Shown one piece after another: positions 24,312 to 31,528 of a DNA stretch of 36,067 bases. The notes below the pieces were generated by a model that was given only the letters and a program-made list of their open reading frames with translations, was not told the origin of the DNA and did no database searches. A program made the translations under genes and the position numbers. This DNA is from SZUA-1377 sp964622255 (GTDB lineage Bacteria > Campylobacterota > Campylobacteria > Campylobacterales > QNZT01), in assembly GCA_964622255.1 (NCBI GenBank), contig CAZUPK010000041.1, positions 1 through 36,067 of the forward strand. Reading direction: 5' to 3'. Positions within the stretch are counted from its first letter, which is position 1. Every line of letters starts with the position of its first letter.

Positions 24312-24816
24312 AACTTATATCTACTCCAGTATAATTTTTTATAGCATTTACTATATCATCCTCACCAACAACTCCCATAAAATATGTAAGTGCTTGTCCA
24401 TTTTTGTCAAATAGTATTATCAATGGAATACTTCCTCGCCACTGTGTGGTAGCATTTTTAGCAAACATATATAAAGTATAGGCATTTTGAAAATCTATAA
24501 CAGGGTATGTTATTTTGTTATCTATAATATATTTTTGTAATCTATCTGTTGGAGTATTTTGCAATTCCACAGCTATAACTTCTATTTTGGGATTGTTTTC
24601 TTGCATAGATTTTAAGTGTTCTAACTCCATAGCACACATAGGACATCTTGTCCCAAAATACTCTAACAATACATACTTCCCTTGATATCCCTGAAAATCA
24701 ATATGTTCACCACTTATATCCATAGTTATTGGTGTTTTATTTACAGTTGGAATGGATATAGCTTCAGCAAAAAGTATAGATGAAACTACAAATAAAGATG
24801 ATAAAAATTTTTTCAT
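24271..24816 (-). CDS. Periplasmic thioredoxin-like (TlpA/ResA-type) protein
   Basis: The 181-residue product has a cleavable signal peptide (about 1-19, VVSSILFAEA) and a thioredoxin fold with the redox pair Cys58-Pro-Met-Cys61 in YFGTRCPMCAMELEH and the cis-Pro-like loop RGSIPLIILFDKNG. Such proteins reduce periplasmic disulfides, for example in cytochrome c maturation. It is divergent from moaC across 63 bases, and its 3' end overlaps the hydrolase gene by 41 bases. Confidence 0.85.
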   Translation of the reverse strand: MKKFLSSLFVVSSILFAEAISIPTVNKTPITMDISGEHIDFQGYQGKYVLLEYFGTRCPMCAMELEHLKSMQENNPKIEVIAVELQNTPTDRLQKYIIDNKITYPVIDFQNAYTLYMFAKNATTQWRGSIPLIILFDKNGQALTYFMGVVGEDDIVNAIKNYTGVDISYENNLSANGSLSN

Positions 24817-24879
24817 AGCAAATCCTTTTTTTATTAATCAAATTATAGTATTGTAACAAAAAAATAGTAAAGGAAAAGT

Positions 24880-25350
24880 ATGAAACTTACTCATTTAGAT
24901 GAAAAAGATAGACCTAAAATGGTAGATGTTACAAAAAAGGATGATACAATAAGGGTTGCTATAGCTGATGGAACTATAATTATGAGTCAAAAGGCATATG
25001 ATATGATAGTTTCAAATCAAACTAAAAAGGGTCCGGTTTTACAAACAGCTGTTATAGCAGCCATAATGGGAGCGAAACAAACTCCAAGTCTTATACCGAT
25101 GTGCCATCCTTTAATGTTAACTGGAGTAAATTGTAAAGTGGAAGAGTTACCGAAACTTCCTGGCTTTAGGCTAGAAGTAAAAGCAAAACTTACAGGAAAA
25201 ACTGGAGTTGAGATGGAAGCACTAACCGGAGTTAGTATAGGACTTTTAACTATCTATGATATGGCAAAAGCGATAGATAAATCTATGGTTATAACTGATA
25301 TAAAACTTTTAAGTAAAGAGGGCGGAAAAAGTGGTAAATTTATAAGATAA
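24880..25350 (+). CDS. moaC: Cyclic pyranopterin monophosphate synthase
   Basis: Second enzyme of molybdenum-cofactor synthesis; it converts the MoaA product to cyclic pyranopterin monophosphate. The 156 residues show LIPMCHPLMLTGV, GVEMEALTGVSIGLLTIYDM and the C-terminal KLLSKEGGKSGKF, which carries a catalytic lysine. An AAAGGAAAA site precedes the ATG. It is separated by 5.4 kb from moaD-moaE-moeA, and an IS3 remnant starts about 12 bases after its stop. Confidence 0.96.
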   Translation: MKLTHLDEKDRPKMVDVTKKDDTIRVAIADGTIIMSQKAYDMIVSNQTKKGPVLQTAVIAAIMGAKQTPSLIPMCHPLMLTGVNCKVEELPKLPGFRLEVKAKLTGKTGVEMEALTGVSIGLLTIYDMAKAIDKSMVITDIKLLSKEGGKSGKFIR

Positions 25351-25361
25351 AAAGCTAGGGA

Positions 25362-25628
25362 TAAAATATCCCACTTTTCCAGTCAATTATTGCTGCAAGA
25401 TAAACTATTCCACCATTGATTTTGATATAGGTGATATCAGTTGACCATACTTTATTTGGTTTATTGATTTTTACATCTTTAAGTTTGTATGGATATTTAG
25501 GATGAGCTTCATTAGCTATCTCTTTGATTCTTTGTCTAATTGCCTCTTTTTTTGGATTTACTTTTCTTTCATAATAGTTATAGCTTCTACTGATTCCAAT
25601 TCTCAATCAATTAGTTACTTTAAAAACA
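25362..25628 (-). pseudogene. Decayed IS3-type transposase (orfB) fragment, copy 2
   Basis: On the minus strand it repeats the fragment at 634-860 with few changes, including the in-frame TGA before the TTG start and the joint that skips the middle of the protein. It extends further than copy 1, through KVWSTDITYIKINGG and the following YLAAIIDWKSG, which is typical of IS3 orfB around the first catalytic Asp. The rest of the DDE domain is missing. It lies between the ends of moaC and waaF. Confidence 0.7.
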
Positions 25629-25662
25629 TCAAACTAAAAGTTGTAAAACTTTATGTAAAACT

Positions 25663-26625
25663 TTATGATAAAATCAGCAATATAAAAAAAAGATTTATTG
25701 TAAAGGTCATATCTAGAACATCCTTGACACTTATTTTTCTCATACACTCGTGAGTTTTTAAGGGACAGCTTTTTTTCATACAAGGGCTACACTCAAGTTC
25801 ATATCTTATGATTTTTGCATTTTTGTTTTTCCAAGGACTTGTTTCTTTATACTTTGTGGGACCAAAAAGTGCAATAGTTGGTACTTCATAAGCTGAGGCT
25901 ATATGCATAGGGCCACTATCGTTTGTGATAAAAAGAGATAGTCCTGCTATATGCTCTATAAGTTCGCTAACTGAAGTTTTTCCTGCTAAGTTTTGATAGT
26001 TTGTAACTGAGTTTTCTTTTAAAATGTTTTCTATTTCATTTGCCATATCCATTTCACCACTACTGCCAAATATAACGATATCATACTTGCTACTTAACTC
26101 TTTTGCAACAAGTGCAAATCGTTTTGGATACCATCTCTTTGCACTTCCATAAGTAGCTCCGGGATTTAATCCTAAAGTTTTTTTAGGATATCTTTTTGGA
26201 GTATGGTATAGTTTTAGTTCTTTTGGATTGGAGTTTATTTTTAAAGAATAGTTTACAAAGTCGTTATATCTTATAACTTGATGTCTTAACTCTTTTGTAT
26301 ATCTTTTATAAATAAATTTTTTTTTAGAGTTTAAAAAGAGTTGTAAAAGTTTAGGATAGAATCTTTGTCTAAAGGTAAAACTCATATCAAATTTACCCAA
26401 ACTCTTTGCTAAGTTATATATCCATAAAGCTCTTATTCTTGCTTTTTTACTTTCATCTATGATGACTCTTTCAATCTGAGGATGCTTTTTTAAAGCTTCT
26501 GTAGAAACAAAAGAACCAAAAAGTGTTATTTTGGCATCAGGGTATGTTTTTGTTATATTTTCAAAAGACGGAGTTGTCATAACGGCATCTCCAAGCCAAG
26601 TTGGGATTTCTATAAATATTTTCAA
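25663..26625 (-). CDS. waaF: ADP-heptose:LPS heptosyltransferase II
   Basis: Glycosyltransferase family 9 enzyme that adds the second heptose to the LPS inner core. The start IFIEIPTWLGDAVMTTPS, the sugar-nucleotide block NPGATYGSAKRWYPKRF, TNDSGPMHIASAYEVPTIAL and FGPTKYKETSPW, and the Cys-rich CSPCMKKSCPL are WaaF signatures. The TTG at 26625 is chosen because family members begin right there (Met-Lys-Ile-Phe) and it lies one base after the stop of a 30-codon gene; an ATG further upstream would add an atypical hydrophobic leader. The last ten residues (NLFFILLILS) are hydrophobic and unlike the family; an IS3 remnant begins some 35 bases on, so the tail may have been altered by insertion. 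Confidence 0.9.
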   Translation of the reverse strand: MKIFIEIPTWLGDAVMTTPSFENITKTYPDAKITLFGSFVSTEALKKHPQIERVIIDESKKARIRALWIYNLAKSLGKFDMSFTFRQRFYPKLLQLFLNSKKKFIYKRYTKELRHQVIRYNDFVNYSLKINSNPKELKLYHTPKRYPKKTLGLNPGATYGSAKRWYPKRFALVAKELSSKYDIVIFGSSGEMDMANEIENILKENSVTNYQNLAGKTSVSELIEHIAGLSLFITNDSGPMHIASAYEVPTIALFGPTKYKETSPWKNKNAKIIRYELECSPCMKKSCPLKTHECMRKISVKDVLDMTFTINLFFILLILS

Positions 26626-26626
26626 T

Positions 26627-26719
26627 TTATTTTGATTCAAAATGTTTAAATGTATCAAAAATATTGTAAAAAAGTATGCTAAAAGCAAATAGAACTGTTA
26701 AAATAAAAATAATTTCCAT
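26627..26719 (-). CDS. 30-residue single-span membrane peptide
   Basis: A small gene too short for usual calling. ATG at 26719 overlaps the stop of the preceding gene (TAATG), with GGAGG 7 bases ahead, and the TAA at 26627-26629 is one base before the waaF TTG. The product begins MEIIFILTVLFAFSILFYN, a hydrophobic helix of about 18 residues, followed by a polar tail (DTFKHFESK). The tight fit between neighbours and the good ribosome-binding site argue that it is translated. Function unknown; it may mainly couple translation into waaF. Confidence 0.6.
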   Translation of the reverse strand: MEIIFILTVLFAFSILFYNIFDTFKHFESK

Positions 26720-26946
26720 TATATATCCTCCAACTCATCTATCTTAGATAGAATTTTTTTATTAATATACAAAATAACTATAGATGAAAAAAATATTAAA
26801 AATATAGAGATAGCAAATCTGATATTTTCTATATTATCTATATGATTCGCAGTCCAACCAATCAAAGATAACAAAATAGCGATAAAAACACCAAGTAACA
26901 ACTTTAGATAATTTATCTGCTCTTTTATTTTATCTATCTTAGCCAT
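26719..26946 (-). CDS. 75-residue two-span membrane protein
   Basis: A basic N-terminal helix (MAKIDKIKEQINYLK) leads into a membrane segment (about 16-32), a short polar loop (NHIDNIENI), a second segment (about 43-60) and a charged tail (KKILSKIDELEDI). The ends look like short coiled coils. It lies one base after the GT9 gene inside the LPS-core operon. No family is recognised. Confidence 0.7.
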   Translation of the reverse strand: MAKIDKIKEQINYLKLLLGVFIAILLSLIGWTANHIDNIENIRFAISIFLIFFSSIVILYINKKILSKIDELEDI

Positions 26947-26947
26947 A

Positions 26948-27817
26948 TTATATCATTTCCTTCAAACTTTTTACTATTATATCAAAATCTGTCGGAAGTA
27001 AGAAATTTTTCTGACATTCATCGCTACTTTCAGGTTTCCATCTTTTATAACTTGCAAATTTTGTATTTCCAAAAAATGATAAAGTTTTTGTATTTGATAA
27101 ACTTGCTAAGTGCATTGGTCCAGTTGAAGTGGAAACAAAGACATTTATAGTTGCTAAAAATTTTGTAAACTCCCAAAGGGAAAAAAAGTTATCTTTTATA
27201 TCAAAATCAGTATTTGCTTTTATATATTTTTTTGCTTTCATATCAGATGGACCAAATGTAAATATGACTTTAGTTTTATCTTTAACACTTTTTGCTAACT
27301 TTATATACTCATCTATTGTCAAGTTTCCGTCACTACTGCCACCAAATCCCGGATGAAAAACTGTGATATTTTCTCTTTTGAAACCAAAGTTTAAAAGTGG
27401 TGGGGTAAAAGTTATATCCAAAGAGTTATCAAAAGCTTTTAAAAGTTCTAAGTTATACTCCCATTCACTTTTTAAAACTTTACTTCTTCTTTGTTTTACT
27501 CTTTTGTTAAAGAAGATTTGAGCTATTTTTGTTGCAGGAGCTATTCTTGTTTTTATGCCACTTCTTAAGAGATTTATTCCAAGCTTTGTATCTATAAAGG
27601 CTGAGATACTAACATCAATTTTTTTATTAAGTTCTAAAGGTTTTTCCTCATAGAGTAAAACTTCATCTATAAAATCAAAGTTTTTTGCAAACTCATAGTT
27701 TATCTTTGAAACAAGGACGAAAAGTTTATGATTTGTTTGTTTTTTTAAAACTTTAAGCATAGGTAAAGCGGTGCAAAAGTCTCCTATCTTATCGTGGCGA
27801 GTTATGAGGATATTCAT
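26948..27817 (-). CDS. Glycosyltransferase family 9 (heptosyltransferase-like)
   Basis: A 289-residue soluble GT9 protein likely to add an LPS-core sugar. It starts NILITRHDKIGDFCTALPML, a typical GT9 N-terminus, and has VFHPGFGGSSDGNLT for the nucleotide sugar and STSTGPMHLASLSNTKTL with FFGNTKF near the C-terminus. It is shorter and less canonical than WaaC or WaaF, so the acceptor is open. Its ATG overlaps the waaC stop by four bases (ATGA). Confidence 0.85.
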   Translation of the reverse strand: MNILITRHDKIGDFCTALPMLKVLKKQTNHKLFVLVSKINYEFAKNFDFIDEVLLYEEKPLELNKKIDVSISAFIDTKLGINLLRSGIKTRIAPATKIAQIFFNKRVKQRRSKVLKSEWEYNLELLKAFDNSLDITFTPPLLNFGFKRENITVFHPGFGGSSDGNLTIDEYIKLAKSVKDKTKVIFTFGPSDMKAKKYIKANTDFDIKDNFFSLWEFTKFLATINVFVSTSTGPMHLASLSNTKTLSFFGNTKFASYKRWKPESSDECQKNFLLPTDFDIIVKSLKEMI

Positions 27818-28770
27818 AAAAATTTCTTTGCATAAGATATTATTTCTTTAGGATCTATCTTTTCTATACTAAAGTCATTTTTGTTAAGTTTATAAGGGTT
27901 CACCATAGAGGGGGATTTTAAAAGGATAGTTTTTTTATTGGGATAAACTCTATTTGGCGGAACCGGTCCAAAAAGGATTATGGAGGGGATGTTATTTGCC
28001 CAAGCCATATAGGTTGGTCCAGTATCATTTCCTATAACAAACTTTGCTTTAGTTATGAGAGCTTTTAACTCATCAAGATTTAGTTTTATCTTTTTTATAC
28101 CCTTTAGGCCATCTGCGAACCTTTCTTCTTCGTTGTTGGAATAGGGAACAAAAAACTTAATATCAAGTGCATCTATAACCTTTTGGACTTTATTTTTAGG
28201 ATAGATCTTACTTTTCCAACTAGCACCTATGATAAAAACAGCATAAGGAGTATCGCTAAAAGATTTTTCACTATAAAAAAGATATGGTTTTTTTTCTAAA
28301 ACTTCCTCTTTTGATATCTGTATGTTTAAAGCTTTATTTATCAAAAGTCTATATCTATCTGGAGTATCTAAATGATATGGAATAGAAAAACTTTTTTTAT
28401 AAAAAAAACTCGCTATGGCTTCTCTTGCACTTTTTTTATCGTAGCCATAAATATTTTTACCGATAAGCCTTGAAGTTATGGCTGACTTTATATTTGCTTG
28501 TAAATCTATGACTAAGTTGTAATTGTTTTTTGAGATAGTTTTTAACTTTTTTATCTCTTTAGAGATATTTAGCCTTGATTTTTTTAAAGATTTTAGATTT
28601 ACTTTATGGATTTTGTTTATATCTGGATTGTTTTTCAAAATAGTTGCAAAAGTTTCTTCCACTATCCAATCTATCTGGATATCCGGTTTATATTTTTTTA
28701 TAAACTGCAATATAAAAGCACTTTGGATAATATCACCCATTGCGGTGAGTTTTATTATGGCTATCTTCAT
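27814..28770 (-). CDS. waaC: ADP-heptose:LPS heptosyltransferase I
   Basis: Adds the first heptose to Kdo of the LPS inner core. The start KIAIIKLTAMGDIIQSAFIL, the early Trp-Ile-Val-Glu block (IDWIVEETFATIL), LVIDLQANIKSAI, and FVIGNDTGPTYMAWANN with ILFGPVPPNRVYP are WaaC features. The ATG at 28770 matches the family; an in-frame ATG at 28791 would add seven residues. A TATAAT stands just ahead of 28770, so the first ATG is not excluded only if transcription starts further up. First gene of the LPS-core operon, divergent from the SQR-like gene. Confidence 0.88.
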   Translation of the reverse strand: MKIAIIKLTAMGDIIQSAFILQFIKKYKPDIQIDWIVEETFATILKNNPDINKIHKVNLKSLKKSRLNISKEIKKLKTISKNNYNLVIDLQANIKSAITSRLIGKNIYGYDKKSAREAIASFFYKKSFSIPYHLDTPDRYRLLINKALNIQISKEEVLEKKPYLFYSEKSFSDTPYAVFIIGASWKSKIYPKNKVQKVIDALDIKFFVPYSNNEEERFADGLKGIKKIKLNLDELKALITKAKFVIGNDTGPTYMAWANNIPSIILFGPVPPNRVYPNKKTILLKSPSMVNPYKLNKNDFSIEKIDPKEIISYAKKFL

Positions 28771-28844
28771 ATAAAGATTATATAATAACATTCTTAAGCA
28801 TTAAAAGATATAATTTATCCTAATTATGATTATAAGGGGAAGTT

Positions 28845-30044
28845 ATGAAAAAAAAGATTCTTATTTTAGGTGGCGGTTTTGCTGGGGTTGAATCAGCAAT
28901 CTTTTTGAGAAAAAAGGATTTTAATGTTACTCTCATTTCAAATAGAGACTTTTTTTATATTTATCCAACTTCTATTTGGATACCAACTGGCGAAGCAACT
29001 ATAGATGATGTAAGTCTTTCTTTAAAAAGACTTTCAGATATACATGGGTTTGAGTTGATTATAGATGAGGTAAAAGAGATAAGAACAAAAAAAAGTAAAG
29101 TTATCTGTGAAAATGAAACTTATGAATATGAATTTTTGATAATCGCCATAGGTAGTGGCAAAGTAAAACACGAAGGAAGTGAAAACTTTTTGTCTATTTG
29201 TGGGACACCAGAAGAGGCTCCAAAAATAAAAGAGAGAATTGATGAGCTTATAGCAAAGGGAAGCGGAAAGATAGCTATGGGATTTGGTGGCAATCCTAAA
29301 GATCCGTCAAATGTTCGTGGAGGACCTGCTTTTGAAGTGCTTTTTAATGTTCATAATCATCTTAAAAAACTTGGAATCAGAGATAAGTTTGAGCTAACAT
29401 TTTTTGCACCGATGGAAAAACCCGGAGCTAGAATGGGAGAACAGGCTCTAAAAATGATGGATGTTTTCTTCAAAAGACTTGATATCAAAAAGCACTTTGG
29501 TAAAAAGATAAAAAGATTTGAGTCTGATGGTATAGTTTTTGAAGATAATAGTAAATTAGAAAGTGATTTTACTATGTTTATACCTGCTGGAGATGGACAT
29601 CCTGTATTTAAAAATAGTGATTTACCTCTAAATGAAGCTGGACTTATAAAAATAAATGATTATTGTGAAGTTATTCATAACTTTGATGATAGCAAAGAGA
29701 GCGAAAAAGGTATTTATAATATCTTTGCCATAGGAGATAGTGCTGTTTTAGAAGGACCTGATTGGAGAGCAAAACAGGGACATCTTGCTGAGGTTATGGC
29801 AAGAAATGTTGCTTTTAATATAGAGCAAATGGTAAAAGGAAATCCTCAAAGAAGAGGTTATAAAGATCATATAAATATTTTGTGTGTTATGGATAGTGGT
29901 GATGGTGCGGCTTTTGTTTATAGAGATGATAATGGTGGAAAGATGATACCTCTACCTTTTGTAGGACACTATCTTAAAAAAGGATGGGGGTGGTATTGTA
30001 AAAACTCAAAACTTGGGAAGATTCCTCGTATTCCTGGAATGTAG
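28845..30044 (+). CDS. SQR-like FAD-dependent oxidoreductase
   Basis: A 399-residue flavoprotein of the sulfide:quinone reductase/NDH-2 group. It has the FAD loop ILILGGGFAGVESAIFL, a second block FLIIAIGSGK, the GPAFEVLFNVHNHL helix and the C-terminal FAD block YNIFAIGDSAVLEGP. Cys119 (LSICGTPEE) and Cys347 (ILCVMDSGDG) match two of the three SQR redox cysteines by motif, but the middle one, expected just before GPA(Y/F)E, is Arg/Gly here (NVRGGPAFE). The C-terminus has a Trp/Lys-rich stretch (LKKGWGWYCK) that may touch the membrane. It may be a variant SQR or another quinone-linked enzyme. AAGGGGAAG precedes the ATG. Its end overlaps mqnA by 39 bases. Confidence 0.8.
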   Translation: MKKKILILGGGFAGVESAIFLRKKDFNVTLISNRDFFYIYPTSIWIPTGEATIDDVSLSLKRLSDIHGFELIIDEVKEIRTKKSKVICENETYEYEFLIIAIGSGKVKHEGSENFLSICGTPEEAPKIKERIDELIAKGSGKIAMGFGGNPKDPSNVRGGPAFEVLFNVHNHLKKLGIRDKFELTFFAPMEKPGARMGEQALKMMDVFFKRLDIKKHFGKKIKRFESDGIVFEDNSKLESDFTMFIPAGDGHPVFKNSDLPLNEAGLIKINDYCEVIHNFDDSKESEKGIYNIFAIGDSAVLEGPDWRAKQGHLAEVMARNVAFNIEQMVKGNPQRRGYKDHINILCVMDSGDGAAFVYRDDNGGKMIPLPFVGHYLKKGWGWYCKNSKLGKIPRIPGM

Positions 30045-30683
30045 TTTTTTAAACTTCAAAAGTCCTTTTTGGGCTTTTGGAGTTATCTTATAACTTATTA
30101 GTTTTAAATAATCTGAAATATCTTTTTGATTGATATTGCTTTTTTTTGCATACTCTTTTAATATATACATAGGTATTTTTTTATTGTGATTTATAAAATT
30201 TTTTAACATCTTTTTGTAAAACTTGTGATGTTTATTTGAACAAAATCTTGCAAAAACAAATGGTGTTTTATATTTTTCATACCACAAAGTGCAAAGATCT
30301 TGATAGCAACTAGGATTTTCAAGATAAAGTTTTAAAGCCTTATCGCCTATGATAACTTCTCCATCAATAGATAAAACTTTTGCTAAGGCATTTGAAGAAG
30401 CAGACTCTTTATCCTTTTTAAAATTTCCTTTTTTTACTAAAACACTTCTAACTTTTTTGTTTGCTACTATACCTATGTCATATCTTTTAAACTTTCCTCT
30501 AAAACTTTCTACACTAGAGATAAAACCTGCATCAACCTTTCTTGTTTTAAATTTTTTATTTATTTTTGCAGGATAAGATTTGTAGTAGTTTATATGAGCT
30601 TTAAACTGAGAGTTTTGGATATATATTTTTAAAAACATATGAAAAGGTGCCAAGTTAGTGTAGTTTATCTTTCCAAAAAGCAT
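30006..30683 (-). CDS. mqnA: Chorismate dehydratase (futalosine menaquinone pathway)
   Basis: Makes 3-enolpyruvylbenzoate from chorismate, the entry step of the futalosine route to menaquinone used by Campylobacterota. The 225 residues begin FGKINYTNLAPFHMFLK, then show VDAGFISSVESFRGKF, the SSNALAKVLSIDGEVIIGDKA-type binding region, and LWYEKYKTPFVFARF, all MqnA features. It is a little short for the family. The 3' end overlaps the convergent SQR-like gene, and its start is divergent from moaD. Confidence 0.85.
   Translation of the reverse strand: MLFGKINYTNLAPFHMFLKIYIQNSQFKAHINYYKSYPAKINKKFKTRKVDAGFISSVESFRGKFKRYDIGIVANKKVRSVLVKKGNFKKDKESASSNALAKVLSIDGEVIIGDKALKLYLENPSCYQDLCTLWYEKYKTPFVFARFCSNKHHKFYKKMLKNFINHNKKIPMYILKEYAKKSNINQKDISDYLKLISYKITPKAQKGLLKFKKLHSRNTRNLPKF
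30054..30082 (+). terminator. Hairpin terminator of the SQR-like gene, inside mqnA
   Basis: CTTCAAAAGTCC (30054-30065) can pair along its whole length with GGGCTTTTGGAG (30071-30082), using two G-U pairs, around a T5 loop, ten bases after the SQR-like stop. The T-tail is weak (TTATCTT). The sequence is also the mqnA 3' coding end, so it serves two roles if real. Confidence 0.45.
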
Positions 30684-30711
30684 TTAGTAGCCTCAACAAA
30701 ATTTTTACAAG

Positions 30712-30727
30712 TATAACATGTTATAAT
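30712..30727 (+). promoter_or_regulatory. moaD promoter with a 14-bp palindromic operator candidate
   Basis: TATAACATGTTATA (30712-30725) is a perfect palindrome overlapping a -10 box TATAAT (30722-30727), 24 bases ahead of the moaD ATG. A regulator bound there would block the moaD-moaE-moeA transcript. No clear -35 box is seen. Confidence 0.45.
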
Positions 30728-30751
30728 GAAAAAAAGTTATTAGGAAGTTTT

Positions 30752-30973
30752 ATGATAACAGTAGAGTTTTTAGGACCTCTTTCAAGAGAGCCTTTAAAAG
30801 TGGATATGAAAAACTTAAATGAGTTAAAAGAGACACTAAAAAAAGATGATAGTTTAAAAGAGTGGCTTGATAGTTTAGCAGTTGCAGTAAATGACGAAAT
30901 AGTAGATAGTTTGGATAGAAAGTTAAAGGATGGAGATAAAATCTCCCTCCTCCCCCCTGTTTGTGGTGGATAA
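30752..30973 (+). CDS. moaD: Molybdopterin synthase small subunit
   Basis: Ubiquitin-like sulfur carrier of 73 residues whose C-terminal Gly-Gly (LLPPVCGG) takes up sulfur as a thiocarboxylate for the dithiolene of molybdopterin. The MITVEFLGPL start, DEIVDSLDRKLKDGDKISLL and the terminal Gly pair fit the family. TAGGAAG precedes the ATG. The stop codon lies inside a strong hairpin shared with the gap to moaE. Confidence 0.93.
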   Translation: MITVEFLGPLSREPLKVDMKNLNELKETLKKDDSLKEWLDSLAVAVNDEIVDSLDRKLKDGDKISLLPPVCGG

Positions 30974-31018
30974 CCTGCAAAAAGCACAAGAACTGCTTCT
31001 TGTGCGAGCAGGTTATCC
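30968..31018 (+). promoter_or_regulatory. 51-nt two-step hairpin between moaD and moaE
   Basis: An 11-bp outer stem, GGATAACCTGC (30968-30978) with GCAGGTTATCC (31008-31018), encloses a 9-bp inner stem, GCACAAGAA (30984-30992) with TTCTTGTGC (30997-31005), around the loop CTGC. All pairs are Watson-Crick. It includes the moaD stop codon and has no T-tail, so it looks more like an mRNA processing, stability or differential-expression element, or an inserted palindrome, than a terminator. Confidence 0.65.
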
Positions 31019-31038
31019 TGTAACTTTATTTATGTGAG

Positions 31039-31064
31039 TCCTAAATCTAAGGATTTAGTGACGA
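31039..31064 (+). repeat. Second hairpin in the moaD-moaE gap
   Basis: CTAAATC pairs with GATTTAG around TAAG, and the stem extends through GTC/GAC with a one-base bulge (GTCCTAAATC with GATTTAGTGAC). It lies 25 bases before the moaE ATG and follows the 51-nt hairpin, so the moaD-moaE gap (117 bases) is largely structured. Confidence 0.4.
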
Positions 31065-31090
31065 AGAAGCAAAAAAATTTTGGAGCAGAT

Positions 31091-31528
31091 ATGTTAGAAA
31101 TACACAATGGCTCTTTAAATGTAAAAGAGATACAAAATAGATGGTTTGATATGATAAAAGATAAAAACTATGGAGCATTTATAACATTTATAGGTATAGT
31201 TAGAGATGAGGATGATATTGATGGGCTTAGTTTTGATATATATAAGCCACTATTAAAAAAGTGGTTTAGCAAGTGGGAAAAAAAGTTACAAGAAAAAAGA
31301 GGGAAGCTTTTTATGGCTCACTCACTTGGAGATGTGCTTTTGCACGAAAGTTCTTTTATGTGTGCTATAAGTAGTCCAAAAAGAAGAGTTTCTTTAGAGT
31401 TTGTAGATGAGTTTGTAGAAGATTTTAAAGCAAATGCTCCTATATGGAAGTATGATTTAAAAAATAAAAAAAGAATTTTTATAAAAAAAAGAGGTAAGAA
31501 GTTACCAAATAGTGGAGTTTTAGTATGA
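31091..31528 (+). CDS. moaE: Molybdopterin synthase catalytic subunit
   Basis: Inserts two sulfurs from MoaD into cyclic pyranopterin monophosphate. The 145 residues show GAFITFIGIVRDE, the AHSLGDVLLHESSFMCAISS block (HR-G-hGE in most members) and KANAPIWKYD with the lysines at 113 and 120 at the catalytic positions. The ATG at 31091 is chosen because TTGGAG stands ahead of it and family members begin there; the in-frame upstream extension is the hairpin-rich gap. The TGA overlaps the moeA ATG (ATGA). Confidence 0.9.
   Translation: MLEIHNGSLNVKEIQNRWFDMIKDKNYGAFITFIGIVRDEDDIDGLSFDIYKPLLKKWFSKWEKKLQEKRGKLFMAHSLGDVLLHESSFMCAISSPKRRVSLEFVDEFVEDFKANAPIWKYDLKNKKRIFIKKRGKKLPNSGVLV

Noticed and set aside
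30721..30989. Minus-strand open frames opposite moaD
   Set aside because: They are shadows of moaD in other frames; moaD has the Gly-Gly end and correct length.
30968..31018. Molybdenum-cofactor riboswitch
   Set aside because: Known Moco motifs are larger multi-stem RNAs in leaders; this is a plain two-step hairpin inside the operon.
31019..31090. Longer moaE N-terminus from 31034
   Set aside because: The added residues are translated hairpin sequence, and a Shine-Dalgarno site and the family's normal start lie at 31091.
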